From: Anaeramoeba flamelloides
Taxonomy: Eukaryota; Metamonada; Anaeramoebidae
Reading direction: 5' to 3'
NCBI GenBank assembly: GCA_027625915.1
Contig: JANTQA010000023.1
Span: forward strand, 16,368,001 to 16,432,000
Length of the DNA: 64,000 nt
In this document: one piece after another, positions 24,941 to 35,632 of the stretch
Numbering within the stretch: the first letter of the stretch is position 1
Layout: every line of letters begins with the position of its first letter
Translations under genes and position numbers: made by a program
The notes under the pieces: model-generated
What the model was told of the DNA's origin: nothing
The model's input: the letters and a program-made list of their open reading frames with translations, nothing else
Database searches by the model: none

Positions 24941-27510
24941 TTGAAAAAATGAATTTGAATTAATTCCTCAACAAGAAGACTTACTTTTTTTTAGTAAGTG
25001 CTGGTTGGTGTGTTGATTATTTTGCATAAAGTAAAATAGCTTTTGATTTTGTTTTATTTTACAATTTTAACTTTTTACTTTAACACAAAAAGAATTTTTT
25101 AAAGATCTTTTTTGAATAGAAATCACTTGATCTTTGTCTTTCTCAGTTTCTCTTTTTTTAATAACTTTTTGTTTATCTAGTTGTAAAAACTATTTTTTGA
25201 CAAACTTTCAAGAAAGAAAAAAAGTTTAATTGTCAACAAGTTAACTATTGTATTTAAGGATATTACAATTCCCTATGATTTGTTTTTTAAATTCGAGTTG
25301 ATTTTGTTTGTAAAATCACTGATATTATGAAAATATGAATTTTTTTACGAAAATAAGAAGATTATTATTTGAAAGGTTATTTTTTTAATGATCTTGAAAC
25401 CCTTTTCTTTATACTTTGGTAAAGCAATAATTTGTGAAAGGCCAAAAAGCTATTAGGAACTTTTTTTATCAATATTAGTATTAACTTGATAAATCGGAAA
25501 AAATTTTCACTTCAATTTTGTTATTTTTCCTTCTCAAAGAGAGTTTTCAACAAAGTAAGGTGAGATTGGTGACACTGATTGTAAAAAGTACGACGGAAAT
25601 AAAAATTGTTCCAATTTATTATCCAAAAATTAGTTTAACTGGTTAATAGATAATTTGGATCAGTTTTGATTTTTTTAAGTGCTATTTAGACCTTTTGCTT
25701 TAACCAAGTTTTTACAAGTTACAAGCCCGTAGTAGAAAGAAAGTTCAATTAGAGTCTGGTTGGATTAAGAAAGTTAAAAATGTAAGAGAAAAATAAACAG
25801 TTTTTCCAAAAAAAATAATTTCTTCAAAACTATTTTTGCAAAATATCTCATATTAAGAATAAAGAGGCTACAACCCCGAAGAGTTCTAGTTTGACAAATA
25901 TTTTTAGTGTGAACATTTTTAGGTTATTTCTAAAATGAAGAAAATAATTCTTCATCAAATCTGTGATCTCTTTAATATTTTCAAAATAAAATAATATGTT
26001 CCAATTCTGTTTTTATTTATTCTTCACATCAAACAGAACCCCTATTAAAATATCAAAAAAAAAAACCCTAAAATTTCGAAGGGTGCCTTATACTAACATT
26101 TTCCTCTCAACTAATCAAAAATTATAATTCAAATTAAAAAAATTGTAGATTTCTAACAAGGAGTAGAAAAAATAGCAAGATTGTAAGTGATCAGCCTTTA
26201 ATACCAACATAAAAAAATCTTAAAATCTATTATTGTTGGTAACCTGCTAATTTCTTGTTTTATTTATTCAATTTTCAAAAAAATCTGATCAATCAAAAAA
26301 CCCAAAATAGAAAATATTTGAGTAAAAACATGTTTTTTTCTATTTTTTTTCTAAAAAGAGAAATTTCAAATTTATTTTCTTTTTTACTTGAAAATTTTTT
26401 TTTATCCAGGTTATGGTTATATTCACCACTGATAGAATATAAATAATTGTTATTATCATACATATTCATTTAAAGATTTTTTATTATTTTGTTATAATTA
26501 TTTTGACAAATAAAAAATTATTTTGTTGAAAATCTTGAGAAACGATAGTAATGTTTTAATATAGAACACTTAAACGATTAAAGTGTCAAAAATATTTACA
26601 AATTTGCAAATAAACTATATTTTTATAAGTATGTTGGGAAACTTGAATATTTACTAATGAAATTCAATGGGGGTTATTTGGGAATGAGGTAATTTTTCCT
26701 TAAAAATTCAAAATCATTTTTTTTTTTATTTCTAAAATGATTTATATTGGTATGAAGATTCTTTTGTTTAAGTCCAAAATATTGATTAATATTTTTTTTT
26801 TTAAATTCAACCAATTATTTTTGCCTTATATATATATATATATATATACATATCCTTTAGTACTCTGTTTTTTGTCTAAATTTCATCAAGTTTGTAAGAA
26901 AAGATTTAAAAAGGTATTGGTATATTGATGCACTAATACTTTATTTTCTTATTTATCTTTAATACAGATTTTTATTATAATAAAAACTCAAAATAGTTCA
27001 AAAATAAAGAAGTTATGTTAATGTATTGTTTTTTTGTCTGTGGAAAAAAAAAAAAATAATTATTCATTTTTAAATTTTCTTTAAAGATTTTTATGTTTTT
27101 TTTAATTTTTTAAATCAGAAATTTTAATACAATAATAGTATTTTGAAACACAATATATTAATTTATTAATAATAATAATCAAATAATTTTGTTAATTTTA
27201 TGATAAAAAAAATAAATGTATAAAAATAATCCTGAGAAATTTTATTTTTTTTAGAGAGAAATTTTCAATAAGTATTAAATTAAGAGTAAAATAAAATTCT
27301 TTTCTTTAGGTCAAAATTAAAAGTTTCATATATTTAATTTTCTAATAAGTTTATTTAAACTATCAGTAATACTTGAAAAAAAAAAAAAAAAAAATTCTAA
27401 TATAATTCCTTTATTATATTGAAAATTAAACAAATAAAAACTGTTTTAATAGATAAAGTAATAAGCATTAAAATTTAAAATAAAAATAAAAAAACAACTT
27501 TTAAATTTTA
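24941..27510. other. intergenic, nothing firm
   Basis: A/T-rich DNA. Short protein-like snippets near 25420-25780 could be more of the decayed gene upstream but are too short to support. A (TA)n microsatellite lies at about 26829-26849. Confidence 0.35.
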
Positions 27511-28352
27511 TTAAAAGATAATCAATAATCTTCGAAACCAAAATAGATTTTTTTTTTTTGAATTTTATTATGTGTAAAATTTAAAATAATATATTTTAAA
27601 ATTAGACAATTTCAATCTAAATTAATATAGACCTTGTTAAATAATTTTTGATCTATGGTCTCTTATTCAATAATATTTTTTATTTTATGTCTAAATTTCA
27701 AAAAGTTAAAAATTAAAAAATAGTAAAAATTAAAAAAAAAATCAATTATTAATCTGACTTGAATTATTGCTCAAATCATATCAATTTGAAAAAAATTCTT
27801 GTTGAAAAAAATTTTGAAAATTTTACAATGAAAAAAATATAATTATTTTTTTTTTAAAATTTAATTTATATTTTTTTTATATGAAATTATTTAGAATCAA
27901 ATATATAAATTACTATTTGATAGTAATCAATAGATGAAACAAATTTTATCCGTGATGTCAGAATATCTTTTGTAATCAATAAATTATTTAATAAAGTATT
28001 TTTGGGAAGAAAGGACATAAATGGGCCTTAAAAAGTTCCAGTAAAGTTTGATGTGTTTGAATCATAAATCTAAGAATTTTTTGATGTGTACACAAACTTT
28101 TCAATAAAAAAAACAAAAAAAAAATATTTTGACAAAATTTGGAAGGAAAAATAATAAAATTAAATTAAACAAGAAAAATTTTTCAGGGTTGAAAATTTTT
28201 TCAAATTGTTTTTTTAAATATAAAATTTTCTTTCTCCGATAGTTTTTTTATAAATTATATATCTTAGAATCCTTTGATAACAACTTAAATTTTAATTTTT
28301 TTTTTCGAAGGCAATTAGTATATTTGAGGTTCTAAGGGATATATATATATAT
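27511..28352 (+). repeat. 0.85 kb dispersed repeat, copy 1
   Basis: This is a direct repeat of 48381-49244. Shared landmarks are TTAAAAGATAAT at the start, CAATCTAAATTAATATAGA, AAATAGTAAAAATTAAAAAA, CAATCTGACTT and GACAAACTTTTCAAT-like words, and GGTTCT..GGGATATATATATA at the end. The copies are clearly diverged. No clear inverted ends or ORF were found, so the class is unknown. Confidence 0.65.
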
Positions 28353-29312
28353 CTTCTTCAATAGTTTTTCTTCTCAAATATTTTAAAAATTTAATTTAAA
28401 TTATAAAATTACTTATCAAGGTATTATTCAGAGATTCGGTAATTATTATTCAAAATCAAATAAAAAAATTATCAATAAATTAAGGATCTCATTTATTCAA
28501 GAAAAAAATAACAAGTATTTTGGAAAGTATTATTTCTTCAGAAACCAATTTCCAATTTGTTTAATCAAGAATATATATTTCAAGTGAATTTGTTCCCTAA
28601 TAGATTAAACCTATTTATTTATATATTTTCATTTTCAAACTCAAAGCAAATTAATTTTCTAACGATTTTTTATAGAAACCAATATATTCCTAATCATAAA
28701 AAGACCTTTGAGGGACTACTTTTCCAACATAGGGGGGCCTTTATTAATTGTGTTATTTCACTTACACCTTTCAATCTGAATTTTCATTATGAAAAACTAT
28801 GCCAAAAAAATAATAATTATGAAGTTAAAAACCACAACAAATAAAAAAAATCGAATTTATTAAAATATATTTTTTGAGGATAATTTTAAAATATTAATAA
28901 CTTTAAGAGATTTTCTATTATAATCTCAAATTTTAACACTTTCAAATATTTAAAGGTAACTGTCAATATATTTAGAACAGGCTTGAGGAAGTGTTTTGTT
29001 CTAATAGATTTGGAATATAAATTGTATAATATTAAAAGCAAATTTTGGTAAAGCTCTTAAAAGAAAGGTAAAAAAGTGAAAAATTTCCCTTTTTTTTTTT
29101 TTGAGAGAAAGAAATTTTCACAATTTTAATTGAGATATTAAAACCCTTTCCAGCCTGAGAACAAACTTACACTATTTTCACCTGGAAACATAGACCTGAA
29201 TATCAGTACACATTAAAAGAGAATTATAATCTATCAAAATAAAACTTTGCTTAAAAAAATTACAAATTTTTCATTTTTCTCATTTTACTTTTTTTTTTTT
29301 TTTTTTAAAACA
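28353..29312. other. upstream of the calmodulin-like gene
   Basis: A 95-codon frame without ATG (28557-28844) is open but not recognisable. The 16-base T run ending at about 29306, followed by AAAACA and the ATG at 29313, matches the T-rich leader seen at other genes here. Confidence 0.35.
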
Positions 29313-30570
29313 ATGAGTTTATCAAACGAACAAATCGAAGAATTTAAAGAAGCTTTTAACCTTTTTGACAAAGAAGGAAATGTAAAATTTCACCAAAATA
29401 AGCATTCAACTTTTTTTCTTTTTCAATAAGCAAGAGATTAACCCAAAATATTTAAAACAAAAACAAAAACTACTTTTTTTTTTTTTTTTCAAACAATCCT
29501 TTATTAACAAAAGGGTGTTGTTGAAGGTAAAGAAATTGGATCTATTCTTAGAGCATTAGGGATCAACCCAACTGAGACTGAACTTCAAGATATGGTAAAG
29601 ATTATCCTTTTTTTTTTTTTTTCTTTTTAAAAAAGCTTAACTTTCTCATTACCATCAATTTTTTATCTTTCTTTCAATTTTTTTTTTTTAATAATGCACA
29701 TCCAACCAACCAAATCAAATCAAATAATTTGTGAAATTGGGAATTTGTTTTGGTTCTCTTTTTCTTCATATTAAAACACAAAAAACAAATAATTTTGAAA
29801 ATTCTTGGCAATTCTAAAGATGAATGAAATACAAGACAAAGAAAATGGGTAAAATTTCTATTCCTTTTTGAAGCACATTTTTTCTCTTTACACACCCAAA
29901 ATTCACTCTCTCTTTTTTGTTTCTTGTGTTGCTCAATACCTTCTTTTTTGTTTTTTTTATTTTAATTTTTAATCAAATTCAAAAAAAACCTTTCAAATTA
30001 ATTGCTTTTTGAATCACAGACTTTTAACATTTAATTCCTTTTTGAACAAAATAACAAAAAAAATTATCTGAAGAAGAAGATCCTGAAGATATTATCAATT
30101 CTTTCAGAGTGTTTGATCGTGTAAGTTAAACTTTGAACTTTTTTGGTTTCAATTTTTCATATTCTTAATTCTTAAAATCCTTGTGTATTTGTTTTGTTTG
30201 TTATTTCATTTTTGATTTGATTGTTTTTTTTTTTTTTTAATTAACAAAAAGGAAGGTCAAGGATTTGTCTCTTCAGGAGAATTACATCACATTATGACAA
30301 CAATTGGAGAGGCGTTAACTAAAGAAGAAGCTGACCAAATGATCCAAGAAGCAGATCCAAATGGAACAGGAAAAATTTACTATGAAGGTATCAATTTTCT
30401 TTTCGCTTTTTCTTTTTTTTCTTAGTGCCTTATTTCTTTTTTTCTTGTTTTTGTTCTTTTTATTGAATCAATTTCCTTTTTCTTTCTTATAATTACATTT
30501 ATGTTTCTGTTACTTCTTTTTATTTAATTACACACCAATAGAATTTGTTGATTTAATGCTAGCAAAATAA
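29313..30570 (+). CDS. calmodulin-like EF-hand protein (6 exons, one frame break)
   Basis: Six exons follow the calmodulin fold: 29313-29381, 29514-29594, 29820-29848, 30020-30120, 30252-30387, 30542-30570, all with GT..AG introns. The product is about 148 residues, the usual calmodulin length, opening MSLSNEQIEEFKEAFNLFD and ending YYEEFVDLMLAK. EF-hand loop 1 is DKEGNGVVEGKE. Loop 3 is DREGQGFVSSGE and loop 4 is DPNGTGKIYYEE. Loop 2 (QDKENGLLTFNS) lacks acidic residues at positions 1, 3 and 12 and probably does not bind calcium. Exon 4 has eight A bases at 30056-30063; seven are needed to stay in frame. As written, the frame ends at a TGA at 30069. Because everything around it is well conserved, a homopolymer error in the assembly is the simplest explanation; a recent pseudogene is the alternative. 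It would act as a calcium sensor in the cytosol. It is too divergent to be the cell's main calmodulin. Confidence 0.78.
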
Positions 30571-30802
30571 ACAATAATTTGAAATTCGACATTTTAAAAC
30601 TAATTACTTCTGAACATTCTTATGGATTCAAATTTTGGAACACAAAATATTTTTCAAAAGAAATATCCTTTTTTTTCTTTTAAATTCAGAATATAAACTG
30701 ACACACAATCTATGATAAACGCCAAAATAAATAAAAATATTGTTCAAGTTCAAAAACTTTTGATTATTTTTTCAAAATAAATAATCTTTTGAATTTGGAA
30801 CA

Positions 30803-32027
30803 ATTAAAGAAATAGGTACATTTTACCATTTTGAAAAATTTTAATTGCAACAGCCTTACTGAAAAATTATTTTTTTATTGCCCTGGGATATTGAAACTTT
30901 GAAACCAAAATACCCTTCACTTGCTGCTCTATTTGTGAAAAGAAAGCGAAAGCAAAGTAAACCAGAATTGAATCTTTAAATTTTTCAATTTTTTGAACAT
31001 TTTTTTATATTAAATTTTTAGGTTTTATTAAATTTGGTTTTGGATCTAGAAATGTGTTTATGGGGATGTTTGAAATTAGTCAAAGAGTAAACTAAAAAAA
31101 TAGACCCGAGAAAACGTGTATTTGAAACAAATCTTTTCTATTCGAAGACCAAAAAGGAAAGGATCACCTTTCCAAATAAATTTGTGGAAATCAAAGAAAT
31201 GAAAAAAAATTTGACAAAAGTCTATTTTTGAAGATTTAGTTTCTTTATCTTCAAAATTCGGATGAATCCAAACAAGTTATTACCTTGAATTTCTTACCCC
31301 ATTACTATTTATTATTATTTTACAAAACATTTTTTTACAAATTTGCTTTCAAAATTCTAATTTCAAATATTTTTATCAAACCAAGCCAAAACAAAGGATA
31401 CTGTTTCAAAGATTAAAATAAAGTGATTGAATTCTTGGAATCAAAAAAAGTTACAAAAGATTCAACACAAAGAAAAAAATAAATTGAAAAAAAATTTCAA
31501 CCAGATTCCGAATTATTTTAAGTTTTCAATTAAATCGAAAATAAATAATTATAAAATCAAACAAACACATCCAATAAATCGTTATTTATGAAGAGTAGGA
31601 ATTCAAAAAATATCCTATTTTCTTGAAACAAAACTAGAATTAGACGAATTCAAATGAAAATAGGATTTTTAAAATTCTTTTTGGTAAATTCTTTGGAAAT
31701 AAAAAGTAATTTGTTAATCAAAAATTTTCTAAAAAAAAGTTTTTCCCTAAAGAATTAAAAATAAAATCAAGAAAAGAAGAAGTAATTGTATCAAATATTA
31801 CAGATAAGATCAAGAAATAAATGATTTTTATTTATTATTTTTTGATCAATTTTTTCATTTTTTTGATTTCCATTTTTTTGTTGGTATGAAACTTTATTAT
31901 ATTAGGAGATCTGACACTCTCATATTTATTAAAATATTAATACATTTGGTTATAGAAATTATTTGAATAATTCAGTTAAGTATAAACAGCGGTACTCAAA
32001 ATTTTTCAAATGTAGTTACACCCTTAA
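30803..32027 (+). mobile_element. 1.2 kb repeat, copy 2
   Basis: This is the partner of the copy at 21519-23005, without that copy's nested insertion. The left end reads TTAAAGAAATAGGTACATTT and the right end, reversed, reads TTAAGGGTGTAACTACATTT: imperfect terminal inverted repeats next to TTAA. It lies 230 bases downstream of the calmodulin-like stop. No intact coding region is present. Confidence 0.65.
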
Positions 32028-32794
32028 TTTTTTATTTCTTTCAAGAATTCTTGAATTTTCTTTATTTTTTCATCAAAATTAATAGTTTAAAAAAAATGAA
32101 TAGAAAATTTCCTAGATTTGGTTATTTCTCAACTATTAATTCTATTATTCTGAAACAATAATGGATCTATAAAACAAGAAAAATAATTATATTTCTTTGC
32201 AACAAACTTTAATTTAATATTTCAAAAAGATCAAATTTACTGTTTTCAAAAAAACTTGTTTAAACATGAAAATTATAATAAAAATCTTTTTTTTTTTGAT
32301 TTTATTAGCATATTAAAATTCAAATTTTTTTAGAAAACTTAATTAAGTGCCGAATGCTACTAAGTACTATGTATGTTGTGGAACCTCTTTGAATTGGGTA
32401 TTATAAAGTTGTTCGCTTCAGAACTCTTCCATTGTCAGATTAAATGATTCTTTCATCTAACCATTAATTTCCATATAAAATATAAAAAAAATTAAAAGAG
32501 TTAAAAAAGTCAAAAGAATCAATAATAATACAATTTCATTCAAATTAGAAATAATTTTGATTTTTTCAAATTATTAAAAACATTTTTTCTTTTTTTTTTT
32601 TTTTTTGTTTTCATTTCCTTTTTATTCCCTTTTCCTTTAATTTGGTTTTTTATATAAAGTTTATAGATCAATTTTTTATTTATTAACCCCGATTAAAACA
32701 TTACTAAGTGTCAATTTACCAATTAATTTAGTAGCTTCTTCCAGTTACTTTTTTCAGTTTCAAAAAAAAAAAAAATCAAATTAAATATTAACGA

Positions 32795-32833
<39 letters not shown>

Positions 32834-34129
32834 TTAATAACACTGATACGGGATCTATAAGGTTCAAATTAAAGCTTTACTCCTTCCATTTGGTGAATTA
32901 AAATGAAAACAAATATTTTAATCAAACTCTTGAAATTTTCATAAAAAAATAAAAAAAATTTTAATCAATTATTTATGAAAAGTTGATACTTATTGAGCAT
33001 ATAGAAAAGTAGGGGTGTTTCTTTCTAAAATTCCAATATAAAACTCAAAAAAAAAAAAAAAAAAAATGAAAATAAAAGTACGGGGAGGTTTATCCAAATT
33101 AAAAATATAACTAATATTTCTCATAGTTTAAAAAATATAAATCATGTTGATCTTATCAGAAAAAGAATGAATGTTATTATCCCAAACAAATAATGTATGA
33201 TTTTTTAAAAAAAAATTCTAAATAAAAACCAAGCGGTATGTGATGTGTAAAAACGTGTCTCTATGTGCTGTGAAGTGCCATAGGGCGTCTTGTTTTGTTT
33301 TTTTTATTATTTGATTGAAAATGTAACTTACTAAAATTTTCTATTAATTTCACAAATTAAAAAAACTAATGGTGCTTTTCCAGAATATAGAAAGTTGTGA
33401 AAACTCTTCTATTTTATTTAAGTTTTGTAAATTTTGGGAAATTCCAAGACAATTGTTTTTTAATTTGTAAAAAAAATTAGTAAAAAACAAACATTTTACT
33501 CATTTCTTACAAATTGAATAAAACCGAAAACATAATCAGAAGAATCAACAATTCTCACCTTTAAATAATTTTAATAATAAAATTATTATTTTTATGGTAC
33601 ATTTGCTTTAAAATTCTGAGGGGTTTTAAGTAGCTTTTTTAAATTTTTTTATTTTAAAAAGTTAAAAATTGTTCTGAACAAAAATTTTTTGTAAGTTTTT
33701 TATTATAACGAAATTGGGGATGGTCTTTAAATGTGGTATATGGGTCGGATTCTCAAGGAAAGTGCTTTTTTAAAAAAATTCCACGATTTATAAAAACAAA
33801 AACACTTTCAAAGGGTTTTCTTACTGAGAATCCTATAAAAAGAAAGTTCTTACTTTTTTAAAATGGTTATATAATAAACTTTTATTTTTTTTTTTTGTTT
33901 CAAATAAGAATTTTTCATTTTCATGTTTTTCAGGGGATATCTTAGTTTTTCAAAATTAATTTATGATTTTCAGAAGTGTGAGTTAAAATTTTTGAAAAGA
34001 AACTAATTTTCTATAAAGTGGTTACAAGTTTATTCTCAAACATCAATTACTTTTAATAAATTGTTTTTAAAATGTATGCACAATAAACCTCAATAGGAGA
34101 ATATAAGATATATATATATATATATATAT
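32028..34129. other. intergenic, nothing firm
   Basis: A/T-rich DNA. A (TA)n microsatellite lies at about 32799-32830 and another at about 34107-34130, the latter abutting the TA-flanked element. A small patch near 33235-33290 is less A/T-rich but has no readable sense. Confidence 0.4.
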
Positions 34130-35094
34130 AAACTCTATTTTAGTGAAAGTGGTCAAGTTTTATTGAATAAATGCCACATATTTTAAAATTTTAATTTATT
34201 ATCCATTCCAAAATAAATTTTCAATTTTTAGATCAAAAGAAATTTTCTCATTTTACCTTTTTTTTTTACTTATTACTTTTTTTTTTTGATAAAAAGAGTT
34301 AATTCAAAAAAAAATGTTTGAAAATCCAATTTCACTGTAATAAAATCATGACTTTATAATTTCTTTTAAAATGGTTAGGGCTAATATTCTAATCTAATTG
34401 TTGCAAATTTTAATTTCTGTATAAAATTTAGAAATTTTTCAAGAGGCATTTAAATGAAAAGTACCCAAAATTTTTTTTAACAATTTTTTTTTTTCCAAAA
34501 ATTTATAGTTTATTCAGATGTTTCTTATATGAATATTGACTCTCATCCGAATTTTATTATTTATATTTATTTCTAAACAATCTTGTGTTGGTTAATTCTA
34601 AAAAAAGGACAAATTTAACATTTTTGGCTAGTCACCTTTGATAATATGGTGTTCACATATATAAATATGCGTGTATGTGTGTGTATATGTGTAATAAAAA
34701 TCAAACCAATCAATTTATTTTCTTAAAAATAGAAAAATTAACATTCTTGGCAGGGCTATTGAAAAAAAAAAACTGTCGATCTCAAGATCTCAAATACAAT
34801 ATCAGGAAAATTCGAATAGAAATCAACACAATTTTATATAAAATAAATCTAACTATTTCACTAACGTTATAAGAAATTAATTTTTACTTAGTAAGTATAG
34901 GTCTTGTAATGAAAAAATTTAATCCAATAAAATAATATTGTATCAAAAAAAAAAAAAAAAACAAAGTAAAAATTGAAAAAATTATTTCAATTTTAAAATT
35001 TTCAAAAGATATTTTTTTCTTTCAATATTAATCCAAACTCTTTAAACGCCTGTAATTCACAAAGTACAACTGAACCACAATGGCTAGAAAATTA
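34130..35094 (+). mobile_element. TA-flanked inverted-repeat element, longest copy
   Basis: About 965 bases. The left half matches 14535-15165 and the right half matches 44632-45163 and 51779-52334, so this copy links two otherwise separate repeats. The left end reads AAACTCTATTTTAGTGAAAG and the right end, reversed, TAATTTTCTAGCCATTGTGG; in better copies the ends are AAACTTTGTTTCAGTCAAGG and AATCATTTTCCAGCCAAAGG. All copies with both ends are flanked by TA, as expected for Tc1/mariner-type insertion. No transposase was seen, so it is non-autonomous. Confidence 0.65.
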
Positions 35095-35632
35095 TTACTA
35101 TTTTAAAATAAAAATTGTATAAATTGAATTAAATAATCCCTTTTTTGATAAAAAAATTGAACTGAAAATAAAATCCCAAAAGTATTTTTGATCTTAAATA
35201 ATGAAGTAATATAAATTGTATTTATAATCGCATTTTCTATTTGTACATGTAATGTTTAACAAAAATAAAAGTTCTTAATTCATTTCTTATTTTTTTTTTG
35301 TTATGTAATATAAATTAAATAAAAACTCTTATGATAAAAAACAAATAAAATCAAGGAAAATTAAATGAAAAAAATATGTATTATTATTATTAAAAACTTT
35401 TTAAAAAGAAAATCTTTTTAATTAAAAAAAGATTAAGAAAAAAAAAACTTAGAATCAAATTAATAATAATAAAAAAAATTAAAAAATTCTTTTTTATTTT
35501 TTTTCAAGTAAAATAATTCATTTTTTGAGTTTTAAAAAAAATTCAAATAAAAAAAGACAAATAATAGGAAAATAAAAATTAAAAAAAGAAAAGAGTAAAA
35601 AGAAAAAAATTCAAGAGAAGAAAAGAAAAAAT
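35095..35632. other. 3' flank of the F-box gene
   Basis: A/T-rich spacer between the repeat element and the stop of the minus-strand F-box gene. No gene was seen. Confidence 0.4.

Noticed and set aside
28557-28844. 95-codon open frame
   Set aside because: It has no ATG and no family resemblance; an open frame alone is weak evidence.
29674-29895. Minus-strand 73-residue ORF within the calmodulin-like gene
   Set aside because: It overlaps exon 3 and its introns on the opposite strand and has no recognisable sequence.
32799-32830. Long (TA)n tract as a possible origin or regulatory site
   Set aside because: Similar tracts occur at 26.8, 34.1 and 49.95 kb; they are ordinary microsatellites in this composition.
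33235-33290. Less A/T-rich patch as a possible tRNA or small RNA gene
   Set aside because: No cloverleaf, box A/B motif or stable stem could be found by eye.
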